A stretch of 64,000 nt of DNA from Thermomonas brevis (GTDB lineage: Bacteria > Pseudomonadota > Gammaproteobacteria > Xanthomonadales > Xanthomonadaceae): positions 2,108,001 through 2,172,000 of the forward strand of contig NZ_CP060711.1 in the NCBI RefSeq assembly GCF_014395425.1, in the 5' to 3' direction. The notes beneath the pieces were generated by a model. It saw nothing but the letters and a program-made list of their open reading frames with translations. It was not told the DNA's origin and searched no databases. Positions 50,157 through 58,715 of this stretch are shown here, piece after piece. The stretch's first letter is position 1, and every line of letters begins with the position of its first letter. Position numbers and translations under genes: made by a program.

Positions 50157-52537
50157 GGCGCGACAACGCACCCGTCGCCGCGGCGGCGGAGTCCGCGGCC
50201 TCGCGCCTGATCGGCTGGCTGCCGGCATTGCTGCTGGCGCAGCTGGCGCTGGCGCTGTGGTCGGCCAGCCGGGCGCTGCCCGCCGGCGTCTGGTCGCTGC
50301 CGGTGGTGGCCGTCGCCGCAGGCAACCAGCTGCTGTTCCTGCTGCGCGCGCTGCCGATACTGCTGTTGCTCGGCTGGCCGCTGGCGGCGCTGCCCGGCGA
50401 GCGCCTGCGCCGGCTGGCGGTGGGCGCGCTGTGGTCGATCTTCCTGCTGCTGCAGGTGGCGCTGGAGCAGTACTACCTGACCGCGCGGACGCCGCTGGGC
50501 GCCGACCTGTTCGGCTACAGCGCGATCGAGATCCGCACCACCCTGGGCGGCGCGGCGGTGCAGGGCATGGGCGCGGCCGGCTGGATCGGCGCGCTGCTGC
50601 CGCTGGCGGTGCTGTGGCTGGGCTTGGCATGGCGCGCGCGCCGCGGCGCGTGGCCGCTGGCGATGCCGGCGCTGCTGCTGGCGGGCGTGGCGGCGTGGTG
50701 GCTGCCGGTGGCGGTCGGCGTGCGCGGGCTGGGCAACGACGCGATGCGCGACATCGCCACCAGCAAGGGCGCGTATTTCGTCGCCGACGGCCTGCGCTGG
50801 CGGCGTTCGCTGCCGCAGGCACCGGCATCCGCATCGACCGTGCCGGTCGCGCAAGCCGCCGCGCATCCGCTCGATCCGGACTATCCGTTCCTGCATCCGG
50901 ACGCCACGCCCGACGCGCTGGGCCCGTATTTCGGCCCGACCCGCAGCGGCCGGCCGCCCAATGTGGTGGTGATCGTGGTCGAAGGGCTGGGCCGCTCGTT
51001 CTCCGGGCCGGACGCCGCGCTGGGCAGCTTCACCCCGTTCCTCGACGAACTGGCCGGGCGCAGCCTGTACTTCGACAACTTCCTGTCCAACCAGGGCCGC
51101 ACCTTCGGCGTGCTGCCGTCGCTGTTCGCCTCGCTGCCGGTGGCCGAGGAAGGCTTCGCCGCGCTCGGCCCGAAGATGCCGGCCCACGCCGGCCTGTTCA
51201 ACGTGCTGCACCGGCAGGGCTACCGCAGCGCGTTCTACAGCGGCACCGACACCGGCTTCGACAACGAGCGCATGTTCCTGCAGCTGGAGGGCGTCGACGA
51301 CATCGTCGACCTGCGCAACTTCGGCCCGGGCTACCAGCGCAATCCCTTCAGCGAATGGGGCTATCCGGACCGTGAGCTGGTGTCGCGGGTGCTGGCCGAC
51401 AGCGGGCGCCTGCACGCGCCGTTCGTGCTCGGCATCCAGACCATCAGCATGCACACCGCCTACGCCTTCCCGGGGCAGGAGCGCTACCGGCGGCGGCTGG
51501 AGCAGCGGCTGGACGAACTCGGCATCCCGGCGTCGAAGCGCGCCGAATATCGCACGCATGCCGACATCTACAGCGCGATCCTCTACACCGACGACGAGCT
51601 GCGGCGCTATTTCGAGGCGGTCGCGAAGACGCCGTGGTACGCCGACACGATCTTCGTGGTCACCGGCGACCACCGGCTGGCCGAGCTGCCGCAGGACACC
51701 CACATCGAGCGCTACCACGTGCCGCTGATCGTGCATTCGCCGCTGCTGCGCCGGCCGGCGCGGATTCGCGCGGTGTCCTCGCACGCGGACGTGACGCCGT
51801 CGCTGCTGGCGCTGCTGTCCGGCACCTACGGCCTGAAGCGGCCGGCGCTGGCGACGTGGACGGGCAGCGGGCTGGACGTGGCGGAGACGTTCCGCAGCGT
51901 GCACGAGTTCCCGCTCAAGCAGACCAAGACCAGCGTCCCCGATTTCGTGGCCGGCCGCTGGTTCCTGCACGACGATCGCGTGTACGAACTGCAGGACGGC
52001 ATCCGCGCGTCGGAGGTCGACGACGACCGCCTGCGCGCGCAGGTCGGGCAGCGGCTGCAAGCCTATCTGGCGGCCAACGCGGCCTTCCTGCGCCGCATGG
52101 CGCTGTCGCCGGAAGGCGGCATGCCGAAGCTGGCGGCGTTCGCCGCCGCGCCCGCGGCAGCGGCGCAGCAGGCCGCGCCGTCCGCGTTGCAGGCGCTGCC
52201 CGCCGGCCTGGGCCTGGACGACGTGCGGGTGGCGCGTTCCGCCGCCGATGTGCAGGTGGTGGCGACCTTCGTCAACGGCGACGCCGCCGACTCGCGCGCC
52301 TTCGTGCCGTTGGCGGTGCTGACGGGCGAGGACGGGAAGGAGCTGGGCGAGGGCTACGGTCGTTCGATCCGGCTGCAGGCGGGCGGGCGCCGCGAGGTGA
52401 CGCTGTCGGTGGCCGCGCAGGCGCTGTCGCCGGGCCGCTATTTCGTCTCGGTGCTGCCCTCCGATCCGGACACCGGCAAGCCGCTCGGCCGCGGCCGCTA
52501 TCACATCGCGCTGGACGTGCCGGAGCGCGCGCCGTGA
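50153..52537 (+). CDS. LtaS/sulfatase-fold membrane transferase (phospho-substituent)
   Basis: A 794-residue protein with about five N-terminal helices (residues 18-190) and a large extracytoplasmic alkaline-phosphatase-fold domain. VVEGLGRSF gives metal-binding Glu277, NQGRTFGVLPSLF gives the nucleophile Thr317 in the place of the LtaS threonine, and VTGDHRLAE is a further metal motif. This resembles phosphoglycerol or phosphoethanolamine transferases rather than true sulfatases (no Cys/Ser maturation motif). In this operon it would decorate the polysaccharide, as BcsG does for cellulose (inference). GTG start overlaps the YaiO stop. Confidence 0.78.
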   Translation: MRRDNAPVAAAAESAASRLIGWLPALLLAQLALALWSASRALPAGVWSLPVVAVAAGNQLLFLLRALPILLLLGWPLAALPGERLRRLAVGALWSIFLLLQVALEQYYLTARTPLGADLFGYSAIEIRTTLGGAAVQGMGAAGWIGALLPLAVLWLGLAWRARRGAWPLAMPALLLAGVAAWWLPVAVGVRGLGNDAMRDIATSKGAYFVADGLRWRRSLPQAPASASTVPVAQAAAHPLDPDYPFLHPDATPDALGPYFGPTRSGRPPNVVVIVVEGLGRSFSGPDAALGSFTPFLDELAGRSLYFDNFLSNQGRTFGVLPSLFASLPVAEEGFAALGPKMPAHAGLFNVLHRQGYRSAFYSGTDTGFDNERMFLQLEGVDDIVDLRNFGPGYQRNPFSEWGYPDRELVSRVLADSGRLHAPFVLGIQTISMHTAYAFPGQERYRRRLEQRLDELGIPASKRAEYRTHADIYSAILYTDDELRRYFEAVAKTPWYADTIFVVTGDHRLAELPQDTHIERYHVPLIVHSPLLRRPARIRAVSSHADVTPSLLALLSGTYGLKRPALATWTGSGLDVAETFRSVHEFPLKQTKTSVPDFVAGRWFLHDDRVYELQDGIRASEVDDDRLRAQVGQRLQAYLAANAAFLRRMALSPEGGMPKLAAFAAAPAAAAQQAAPSALQALPAGLGLDDVRVARSAADVQVVATFVNGDAADSRAFVPLAVLTGEDGKELGEGYGRSIRLQAGGRREVTLSVAAQALSPGRYFVSVLPSDPDTGKPLGRGRYHIALDVPERAP

Positions 52538-53490
52538 GCCGACGCCTCGCGCGCGTCGCGCTGCTGATTGCGTCGCTGCTGGCGGGCGCCGCCTGCGCGC
52601 AGACGCCGACGCAGGCATCGCGCGCGGTGTGGACGTGGGAGGAGCCCTCCTACGCGATGCTGGATTCGCCGCAGGCGGCGGACGAGGCGCTGGCGTTCCT
52701 GCAGCGCAAGAAGATCGACGTCGTCTACCTGTACGCCGACGCGTTCGGCGACCGCAACCCGGTCGAACGGCAGAAGACGCTTTACCGCGATTTCATCCGC
52801 GCCGCGCACGCGCGCGGCATCCGGGTCTACGCGCTGCTGGGCTCGTGGTACCTGCACACCGAGCGCTACGTGCTGCCGCGCCACCACCGCAAGGCCAAGG
52901 CGATGCTGCAGCGGGTGCTGGACTACAACGCCGCCGCCGCGCCGGATGCGCGCTTCGACGGCGTGAACTACGACATCGAGCCGCACCTGCTGGACGAGTG
53001 GGAGGACGCCACCCGCCCGCGCCTGCTGCGCGGCTTTCTCGACATGAGCGCGGCGATGATGGAGGCCAAGCGCAAGTCGGGACAGACGCTGCCGATCGGG
53101 CCGGCGATGCCGTTCTGGTGGGACGGCATCGAGCTGGAGTGGCGCGGCGTGCGCAAGCCGGTCAGCGAGCACGTCATCGACCTGACCGACTACGTGGCGC
53201 TGATGGATTACCGCAATCGCGCGGACGGGCGCGATTCGATCCTCTCGCACGCGCAGGACGAGATGGCCTATGCCGACCGGGTCGGCAAACGGGTGGTGAT
53301 CGGGCTGGAGTTCAATCCGGGCGAGCCGGCCAAGCTCAGCTTCCACGGCATGGACGAGGCCGCGTTCGAGGCCGAGGCCGGCAAGATCGAGGCCGCCTAC
53401 GGGAAGCGGCCGGCGTTCGCCGGTTTCGTGTTCCACCACTACGAAGGCTATCGCCGCTTCGTCGGCGAGCCCGCGCCGGCGGCGGAGTAG
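52534..53490 (+). CDS. Exported TIM-barrel glycosidase-like protein
   Basis: A 318-residue protein with a signal peptide (VALLIASLLAGAACA), possibly a lipoprotein (AGAAC), and a single TIM-barrel-like domain. FDGVNYDIEPHLLDEW resembles the catalytic strand of glycosidases of the GH18/GH114 style, and YVALMDYRNRADG is the following barrel strand. It may trim or release the polymer made by the operon. A specific glycoside-hydrolase family is not assigned. GTG start overlaps the previous stop; a terminator follows. Confidence 0.68.
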   Translation: MSRRLARVALLIASLLAGAACAQTPTQASRAVWTWEEPSYAMLDSPQAADEALAFLQRKKIDVVYLYADAFGDRNPVERQKTLYRDFIRAAHARGIRVYALLGSWYLHTERYVLPRHHRKAKAMLQRVLDYNAAAAPDARFDGVNYDIEPHLLDEWEDATRPRLLRGFLDMSAAMMEAKRKSGQTLPIGPAMPFWWDGIELEWRGVRKPVSEHVIDLTDYVALMDYRNRADGRDSILSHAQDEMAYADRVGKRVVIGLEFNPGEPAKLSFHGMDEAAFEAEAGKIEAAYGKRPAFAGFVFHHYEGYRRFVGEPAPAAE

Positions 53491-53503
53491 GCGCCGCAAA
53501 CGG

Positions 53504-53528
53504 AACGCCCCGGCGGGGCCGGGGCGTT
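53504..53528. terminator. Bidirectional terminator after the EPS operon
   Basis: An 11-bp perfect hairpin AACGCCCCGGC/GCCGGGGCGTT (53504-53514 with 53518-53528) lies between the convergent TIM-barrel and TonB-receptor genes, without a long T run. Confidence 0.75.
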
Positions 53529-53554
53529 CGCGGGTCGCATGGGCGGGGTGCCGG

Positions 53555-56500
53555 TCAGTCCAGCGCCTTGCCGCCCAGCTTCCAGGTGACCTGCACGAAG
53601 TACGCGCGGCCGATGGCGTCGAACCACGAGGTGTCGTAGTACGGATATGGCGTCCAGGTCGGGTCGCGCGGCGGCATCTTGTCGAGCAGGTTGTTGACCG
53701 TCAGCGAGACGCGCAGGTGGTCGTTGACGTCGTAGCGCGCGCCGGCGTTGAAGCGCCAGGTGGGCTGCGTCCAGGCGTCGTCGTCGTAGTTGGGGACGCG
53801 GCCCAGGTAGTTGCCGAACAGGCTGGCGCCCCACGCGCCGCGGTCCCAGTTCACGCCGGCGTTGGCCTTGGCGCGCGGCAGCGCCGGGCTGTAGGTGCTG
53901 TAGTGGAGCATGTCCTGCACCGGGTCGCCCGGGTACTGCTGGAAGGTGTGCTTCTGCACCCAGGTATAGTTGCCGCTGAAGCGGAAGTTGCCGGCCGCGG
54001 CGGTCTGCAGGCGGTAGTTGGCGGTGACGTCGACGCCGGAGGTCTGCTCGTTGGCGATGTTGATCGGGCCGAAGTGGACGCTGGTGATGTCGCCGTCCTC
54101 GTTGCGGATCACCCGGGCGATGGCGTCCTGGCAGGTCGGCGAGCCGGCGTCCACGCTCTGGCCGCTGTCGGTTACGCCGAGCCGGCAGTTGGCCTCGGTG
54201 ATGCGCAGCAGTTCGCGGTCCTGGGTCTGCACCTGGTTGGCGACGCGGATCTTGTAGTAGTCCACGGTCAGGTCGAAGCTGGCGCTCGGCGACCACACGA
54301 AGCCGACCGAGCCCGACTTGCTGGTTTCAACGCCCAGCGCGGTGTTGCCGGAATAGACGTCGCGCGTGCTGATGTCCCAGCTGCCGTCGTCGTAGCAGTC
54401 GCCGTCGCTCATGCCCGGTTCGTCGCCGCGGCAGTGGAAGTAGTCGGTCGAAACCTTGCGGTAGTAGTCGTCGCCGGCGAACAGGTAGTGCATGTCGGGC
54501 GCGCGGAAGCCGGTGCCGTAGGAGCCGCGCACCAGCAGCGTGTCGAACGGGCGCCATTCCAGGCCGGCGCTCCAGGTGAACTTGCCCGGCTCGGCGTTGC
54601 CGTAGCGGTAGCGGTCGTAGCGGCCGGCCATGCTGGCGTCCAGGCGGGACGCCAGCGGCAGGCGCAGCTCGGCCGCCGCGCTCCAGTGGTGGCGGCTGCC
54701 GCTGCCGTCGCCGTAGCGCGGGCCGAAGTAGGCGTCGGCGGTCAGCGCCAGTGGATCGGGATTGATCGCGTAGGACTGGCGGCCGAACTCCATCGATGCG
54801 GCGAAGCCGGCGTCGCCCGCCGGCATCGCGAACAGCGCCGGGTTGTCGGCGGTGAAGCTGACGTTGCTGCTCTTGGCCTCGGGATGGAAGGTGGACATCG
54901 CCGCCAGCGAGGCGAACTCGGCTTCGGTCAGCGGCTTGAACAGCCGCTCCGGATCGGGCGCGTAGATCGCGTAGCCGTCGTCGTCGTAGCCCAGCCGTTC
55001 GCCGAGGAAGAACGTGTTGGCGGCTTCGGTGCGGATGCGCGGCATGCCCACGTCGGCGCGGTACTGCGAATGGTTGAAGGCCATTTCCCAGTTCCAGTCG
55101 TCGCCGATGCTGCCCTTCAGGCCGGTGGTCACCGACAGGGTCTTCTCGGTGGTGGTGTTCATGCGGCTGCCCAGGCCGCCGGCTTCCTCGGGGCTGAACT
55201 GGCGCTGCCAGGCCTCGATGTGGCCGGTGTTGGCGTTGTGGAACTCGCCGTAGTTGCTGCCGGTGGCGTTGGCGTCCTGGAACTGCCAGCCCATGTTGTC
55301 GCTGACGTCGTCGCTGGCGCCGTTGCCGGTCATCAGCTTGACCTCCTGGCGGCCCAGCTGCACGTCGGCGAACCACGACAGGCTGTCGTCGATGCGGTAC
55401 TCGAACGAGCCGTAGGCGGTGGCGCCCTTGCGCTGGTTGGTGATGGTGCGGTGCGCGGCGACGCGGTCGCTGCCGCAGTAGGGCTCGCCGTATTCGTCCT
55501 CGGACAGCGTGGTGCTGCTGCCGTACAGGCCGCCCAGCGCGGCGCAGCCGCCTTCCGGATCCATCGCCACGTCGTCATCCACGTCGTAGCGGCGCGCGAC
55601 CAGGCCGTGCAGCCGGCTGTCCTCGCTCGGGCCGTCGAGGGTGGAATCCTGGATCTTGCGGCGGAAGCCCCACAGCGGGCGCTTGTCGATCAGCTCCAGG
55701 CCGACGATGCCGGTGAAGCCGCCGCGCTCGAAGCCGCCGGTCAGGGTCAGGTTGTGCGACTCGCCGCCGCCGCGGCTGGTGTCGCCGTAGCGGTAGTCGA
55801 TGGTGACGCCGTCGGTGGACTTCTTGAGGATGAAGTTGATCACGCCGGCCATCGCGTCGGAGCCGTACACGGCCGAGGCGCTGCCGGTCAGCACTTCGAT
55901 CCGGTCGATCATCCCCAGCGGGATGTTGCCGATGTCGGTGAAGTTGCTCTTGCCGTTGAGCGGCAGCGGAAAGTCGGCGATGCGGCGGCCGTTGACCAGC
56001 ACCAGCGTGTGGTTGGGGCCGAGGCCGCGCAGGTCCACCGCCTGCGCGCCGGGCGTGGACTGGGCGCCGGTGGTGTTCTGCTGGCCCTGCACGGTGCCGC
56101 TGTTCTGGCTGAGCGAACGCAGCACGTCCGGCACGCTGGTGAAGCCGGCGGCCTGGATCTGCTCGGCGGTGACGATCGTGATCGGCGCCGGGCCCTCCAC
56201 CTGCGCGCGCGGGATGCGCGAGCCCGTCACCTGGATCGCCTGCAGATTGGTGACCGGCGCGTCGGTGGCGGCCTGCGCGGGCCGGGCCTGCGGGGCCGGG
56301 CGCGGCGGCGCGAACGGCTTCGCGGGGGCGGCCGCGGGCACGATCAGCACCGCGCCGGAGGCGTCGCGCTGGGCGCGGAAGCCGCTGCCCTTGAGCAGCG
56401 CGTCGAGCGACTGCGGCGACGCCGCCTGCCCGCTCAGCCCGGCGCTGCGCGCGCCCTTGAGCTGGTCGGCGCGATAGACCAGCTGGGTGCCGGTCTGGCG

Positions 56501-56632
56501 CGCGTAGGCGTCCAGCGCGGAGGCGAGGTCGCCGGCGGGAATGTCGAGGCGGGCGGTCTGCGCCTGCGCCGCGAGGGCGGCGGAGCAGGCCAGCGACAGC
56601 AGCAGGACGCGGAGCGGGCGTGACGGTTTCAT
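53555..56632 (-). CDS. TonB-dependent receptor with STN signalling domain
   Basis: A 1025-residue outer-membrane active transporter. A signal peptide (VLLLSLACSAALAAQA) is followed by an STN domain (about 27-95; LDIPAGDLASALDAYARQTG), a linker, and the plug starting LQAIQVTGSRIPRAQVEGPAPITIV with IDRIEVLTGSASAVYGSDAMAGVINF. The barrel has Cys-containing long loops. The STN domain means it signals to the adjacent FecR and ECF sigma factor. ATG 56632 is chosen at the signal peptide. The substrate is not shown by sequence; its divergent neighbour suggests a cyanophycin product, as a guess. Confidence 0.9.
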   Translation of the reverse strand: MKPSRPLRVLLLSLACSAALAAQAQTARLDIPAGDLASALDAYARQTGTQLVYRADQLKGARSAGLSGQAASPQSLDALLKGSGFRAQRDASGAVLIVPAAAPAKPFAPPRPAPQARPAQAATDAPVTNLQAIQVTGSRIPRAQVEGPAPITIVTAEQIQAAGFTSVPDVLRSLSQNSGTVQGQQNTTGAQSTPGAQAVDLRGLGPNHTLVLVNGRRIADFPLPLNGKSNFTDIGNIPLGMIDRIEVLTGSASAVYGSDAMAGVINFILKKSTDGVTIDYRYGDTSRGGGESHNLTLTGGFERGGFTGIVGLELIDKRPLWGFRRKIQDSTLDGPSEDSRLHGLVARRYDVDDDVAMDPEGGCAALGGLYGSSTTLSEDEYGEPYCGSDRVAAHRTITNQRKGATAYGSFEYRIDDSLSWFADVQLGRQEVKLMTGNGASDDVSDNMGWQFQDANATGSNYGEFHNANTGHIEAWQRQFSPEEAGGLGSRMNTTTEKTLSVTTGLKGSIGDDWNWEMAFNHSQYRADVGMPRIRTEAANTFFLGERLGYDDDGYAIYAPDPERLFKPLTEAEFASLAAMSTFHPEAKSSNVSFTADNPALFAMPAGDAGFAASMEFGRQSYAINPDPLALTADAYFGPRYGDGSGSRHHWSAAAELRLPLASRLDASMAGRYDRYRYGNAEPGKFTWSAGLEWRPFDTLLVRGSYGTGFRAPDMHYLFAGDDYYRKVSTDYFHCRGDEPGMSDGDCYDDGSWDISTRDVYSGNTALGVETSKSGSVGFVWSPSASFDLTVDYYKIRVANQVQTQDRELLRITEANCRLGVTDSGQSVDAGSPTCQDAIARVIRNEDGDITSVHFGPINIANEQTSGVDVTANYRLQTAAAGNFRFSGNYTWVQKHTFQQYPGDPVQDMLHYSTYSPALPRAKANAGVNWDRGAWGASLFGNYLGRVPNYDDDAWTQPTWRFNAGARYDVNDHLRVSLTVNNLLDKMPPRDPTWTPYPYYDTSWFDAIGRAYFVQVTWKLGGKALD

Positions 56633-56997
56633 CGGGTTCCCCAAGAGGCGCTCGAAGCGGCGCCGTTGCCTGATCGTGACGAACGATCGCGAAAAATCCC
56701 CCCGCTCGTTGCGGAGCGGCCATGTTTTTCCTTCACCGTTTGGGGCGAGGGCGTGCCGCTTGCGCGCCAATGGCGCATGCGCGTCCGAACGGCCTGCGCG
56801 CTGCGCAGGGCCGGGGCGCGGAGCGAGGTGCCCGCAGGGCGGAGGAGGGTGCGGCGCGCAAGGAACAATCGGGCTTGCCTCTCGCCCGTATTACTCGCGC
56901 CACACGTGGCACTCATCCCTGCGGGGCCGGCGGCACCGTCTTGGACGCTTTTGCGACCGCAGTCGGCACCGCACTTCCGACGGGAGAGGGGAATGCT
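56633..56997. other. 365-base gap between fecR and the TonB receptor
   Basis: It should hold the receptor's own ECF promoter on the minus strand; a GGAAAA near 56727 (minus-strand sense) resembles a FecI-type -35, but no convincing -10 is seen. The middle is GC-rich, with words of the GCGGAGCGAGGTGCCCG kind that look like a degraded intergenic repeat. A short minus-strand reading frame across it has no credible features. Confidence 0.35.
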
Positions 56998-58047
56998 CTA
57001 GCGCGAACGCAGCACGATCCGGTCTGCGCCGATCTCGGCCCGCACCGGGAAGCCCGCTTCCAGCAGCCGCGCGAAACCTTCCTCGTTGTCCCAGCGGAAG
57101 CTGCCGCCGACCCGCAGCGCGCCGGCCTCGGCATCGGCCACCACCAGCTTGCGCGCGTTGTAGCGGTTGAATTCGGCGGCCACCTCGCCCAGCGGCGCGT
57201 CGCGGAAGGCCAGCAGGCCGTCGCGCCAGTCCAGCAGCTGCTGCGCCTCGGCCAGCGGCAGGCTGCGCACCAGCAGGTTGCCGCCGCGCACCAGCGCCAC
57301 GCTGCCGGCCGGCAGCAGCGCGGACGGCTGGGCGACGCCGTCGGCGGGCGGCGCGTCCAGCCGCACCGTGCCCTCGGTCACCACCACCCGCAGGTCGGCG
57401 GCGTCGCGGCGCACCGAGAAGCGCGTGCCCACCGCCACCGCGCGGTAGCCGTCGGCGGCCACGGTGAACGGCCGCTGCCTGTCTTTGGCGACCTCGAAGA
57501 TCGCCTCGCCGGCGGTCAGGTCGACGTCGCGCGCGCTGTGCGACAGCCGCACGTCGATCCCGCTGGCGCTGGCCAGCGTGGCGCGCGAGCCGTCGGCCAG
57601 CGGCAGGGTGCGCACCTCGCCCAGCGCGGTGCGGTACGAGGCAGCGTCGACCTGCGCGTGGCTGCGCCAGCCCCAGGCGACGGCCAGCGCGCAGCCGGCC
57701 ACCGCCGCCGCCAGGGCGAAGCGCAGGGCACTGCGACCCCGCGCCGGCCGCGCCAGCGCCGGCCGCTGCGCCATCGCCTGCAGCATCTGCTCGCGGCGGC
57801 TGGCGGGCGCTGCCTGCCAATGCCCGCGCGCGGGCGCATCGCCGCCCTGCCAGCCGGCGCCGAGCGCCTGCAGCCGGCCGCCTTCCTCCCACGCCGCCTG
57901 CAGGCGCAGGAAGGCGACCCGGTGCGCGGTGTCCGCCTCCAGCCAGCACGCCAGCGCGGCCTCGTCGCCCGCGTTCCAGCGCCCGCCGTCGCGGCGCGCC
58001 AGCCAGCCGGCCGCGGCCTGCTCGATCGCCATGCTGTCCGCGGCCAT
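56998..58047 (-). CDS. fecR: FecR-type anti-sigma sensor
   Basis: A 349-residue inner-membrane regulator. Cytosolic N-terminus (AAGWLARRDGGRWNAGDEAALACWLEAD) of the FecR/DUF4880 type, one helix (about 108-126; ALAAAVAGCALAVAWGW), and a periplasmic FecR domain (YRTALGEVRTLPLADGSRATL, GEAIFEVAKDRQRPFTVAA) ending in an STN-like region. It relays receptor occupancy to the sigma factor encoded four bases upstream. Confidence 0.9.
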   Translation of the reverse strand: MAADSMAIEQAAAGWLARRDGGRWNAGDEAALACWLEADTAHRVAFLRLQAAWEEGGRLQALGAGWQGGDAPARGHWQAAPASRREQMLQAMAQRPALARPARGRSALRFALAAAVAGCALAVAWGWRSHAQVDAASYRTALGEVRTLPLADGSRATLASASGIDVRLSHSARDVDLTAGEAIFEVAKDRQRPFTVAADGYRAVAVGTRFSVRRDAADLRVVVTEGTVRLDAPPADGVAQPSALLPAGSVALVRGGNLLVRSLPLAEAQQLLDWRDGLLAFRDAPLGEVAAEFNRYNARKLVVADAEAGALRVGGSFRWDNEEGFARLLEAGFPVRAEIGADRIVLRSR

Positions 58048-58050
58048 CGC

Positions 58051-58620
58051 TCAGTCCGCCCGCCGCCGCGCGCCGGCGTCTGCCGCATCGGATTCCGCCC
58101 GCGCGCGTGCCTCGCCGGCGAACAGGCCGTCGGCGAGCAGGCGCATGCCCTTGGCGATGTGTTTTTCCACGGTCTTTTCGCTGATTCCCAGGCGCAACGC
58201 CACGTCCTTTTGCGACAACTCCTCCACCCGCCGCAGCCACACCACCTCGCGGCAGCGGTCCGGCAGCCGGTCGAACGCCTCGGACAGCCGCCGCAGCGCC
58301 TGCCGGCCACCGCACCAGCGTTCCGGCGACACCTCATCCACGAGGACGTGCGAAGGCTCGAAATCACCCATCGGCTCGATCGACACCACCTTGCCGCGGC
58401 GCAGCCGGTCGGTCATCAGGTGGCGCGCGCTGGCGAACAGGAACGCCTTCGGCTGGGTCGGCAGCGCCTTCGCGGCGGCTTCGTACAGCCGCGCGTAGAG
58501 TTCCTGGCGCAGGTCGTGCAGCTCCTCGCGGTGCGGCCAGTGGCGCTGCAGGAAGCGCATCAGCGCTTCCTCGTGGACCAGGATTTCGTGGACGAACCAG
58601 CGGTCGAGCTCGGTCTGCAT
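58051..58620 (-). CDS. fecI: FecI-type ECF sigma factor
   Basis: A 189-residue sigma-70 family protein of the iron-starvation (FecI) class. Region 2 is LHDLRQELYARLYEAAAK ... KAFLFASARHLMTDRLRR and region 4 the helix-turn-helix LPDRCREVVWLRRVEELSQKDVALRLGISEKTVEKHIAKG. It should activate the TonB receptor gene when FecR is signalled. It is divergent from the cyanophycinase fusion, 95 bases away. ATG 58620 is preferred; the extension upstream is not conserved. Confidence 0.92.
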   Translation of the reverse strand: MQTELDRWFVHEILVHEEALMRFLQRHWPHREELHDLRQELYARLYEAAAKALPTQPKAFLFASARHLMTDRLRRGKVVSIEPMGDFEPSHVLVDEVSPERWCGGRQALRRLSEAFDRLPDRCREVVWLRRVEELSQKDVALRLGISEKTVEKHIAKGMRLLADGLFAGEARARAESDAADAGARRRAD

Positions 58621-58715
58621 CCGCCTACCATAGCGAAAGCGCGGACGGGCGGCGGGGGAAAACGCGCGTCCGTTCGTCCAATGACGTAACCGCCAACAAC
58701 TGGGAAAGGCTGACG

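Noticed and set aside
47268..50834. An 1188-codon minus-strand open frame
   Set aside because: It runs antisense to the GT2 and YaiO genes with no domain and skewed composition.
56629..56916. A 95-codon minus-strand frame upstream of the TonB receptor
   Set aside because: It overlaps the receptor promoter region and reads through degenerate repeat sequence with no recognisable feature.
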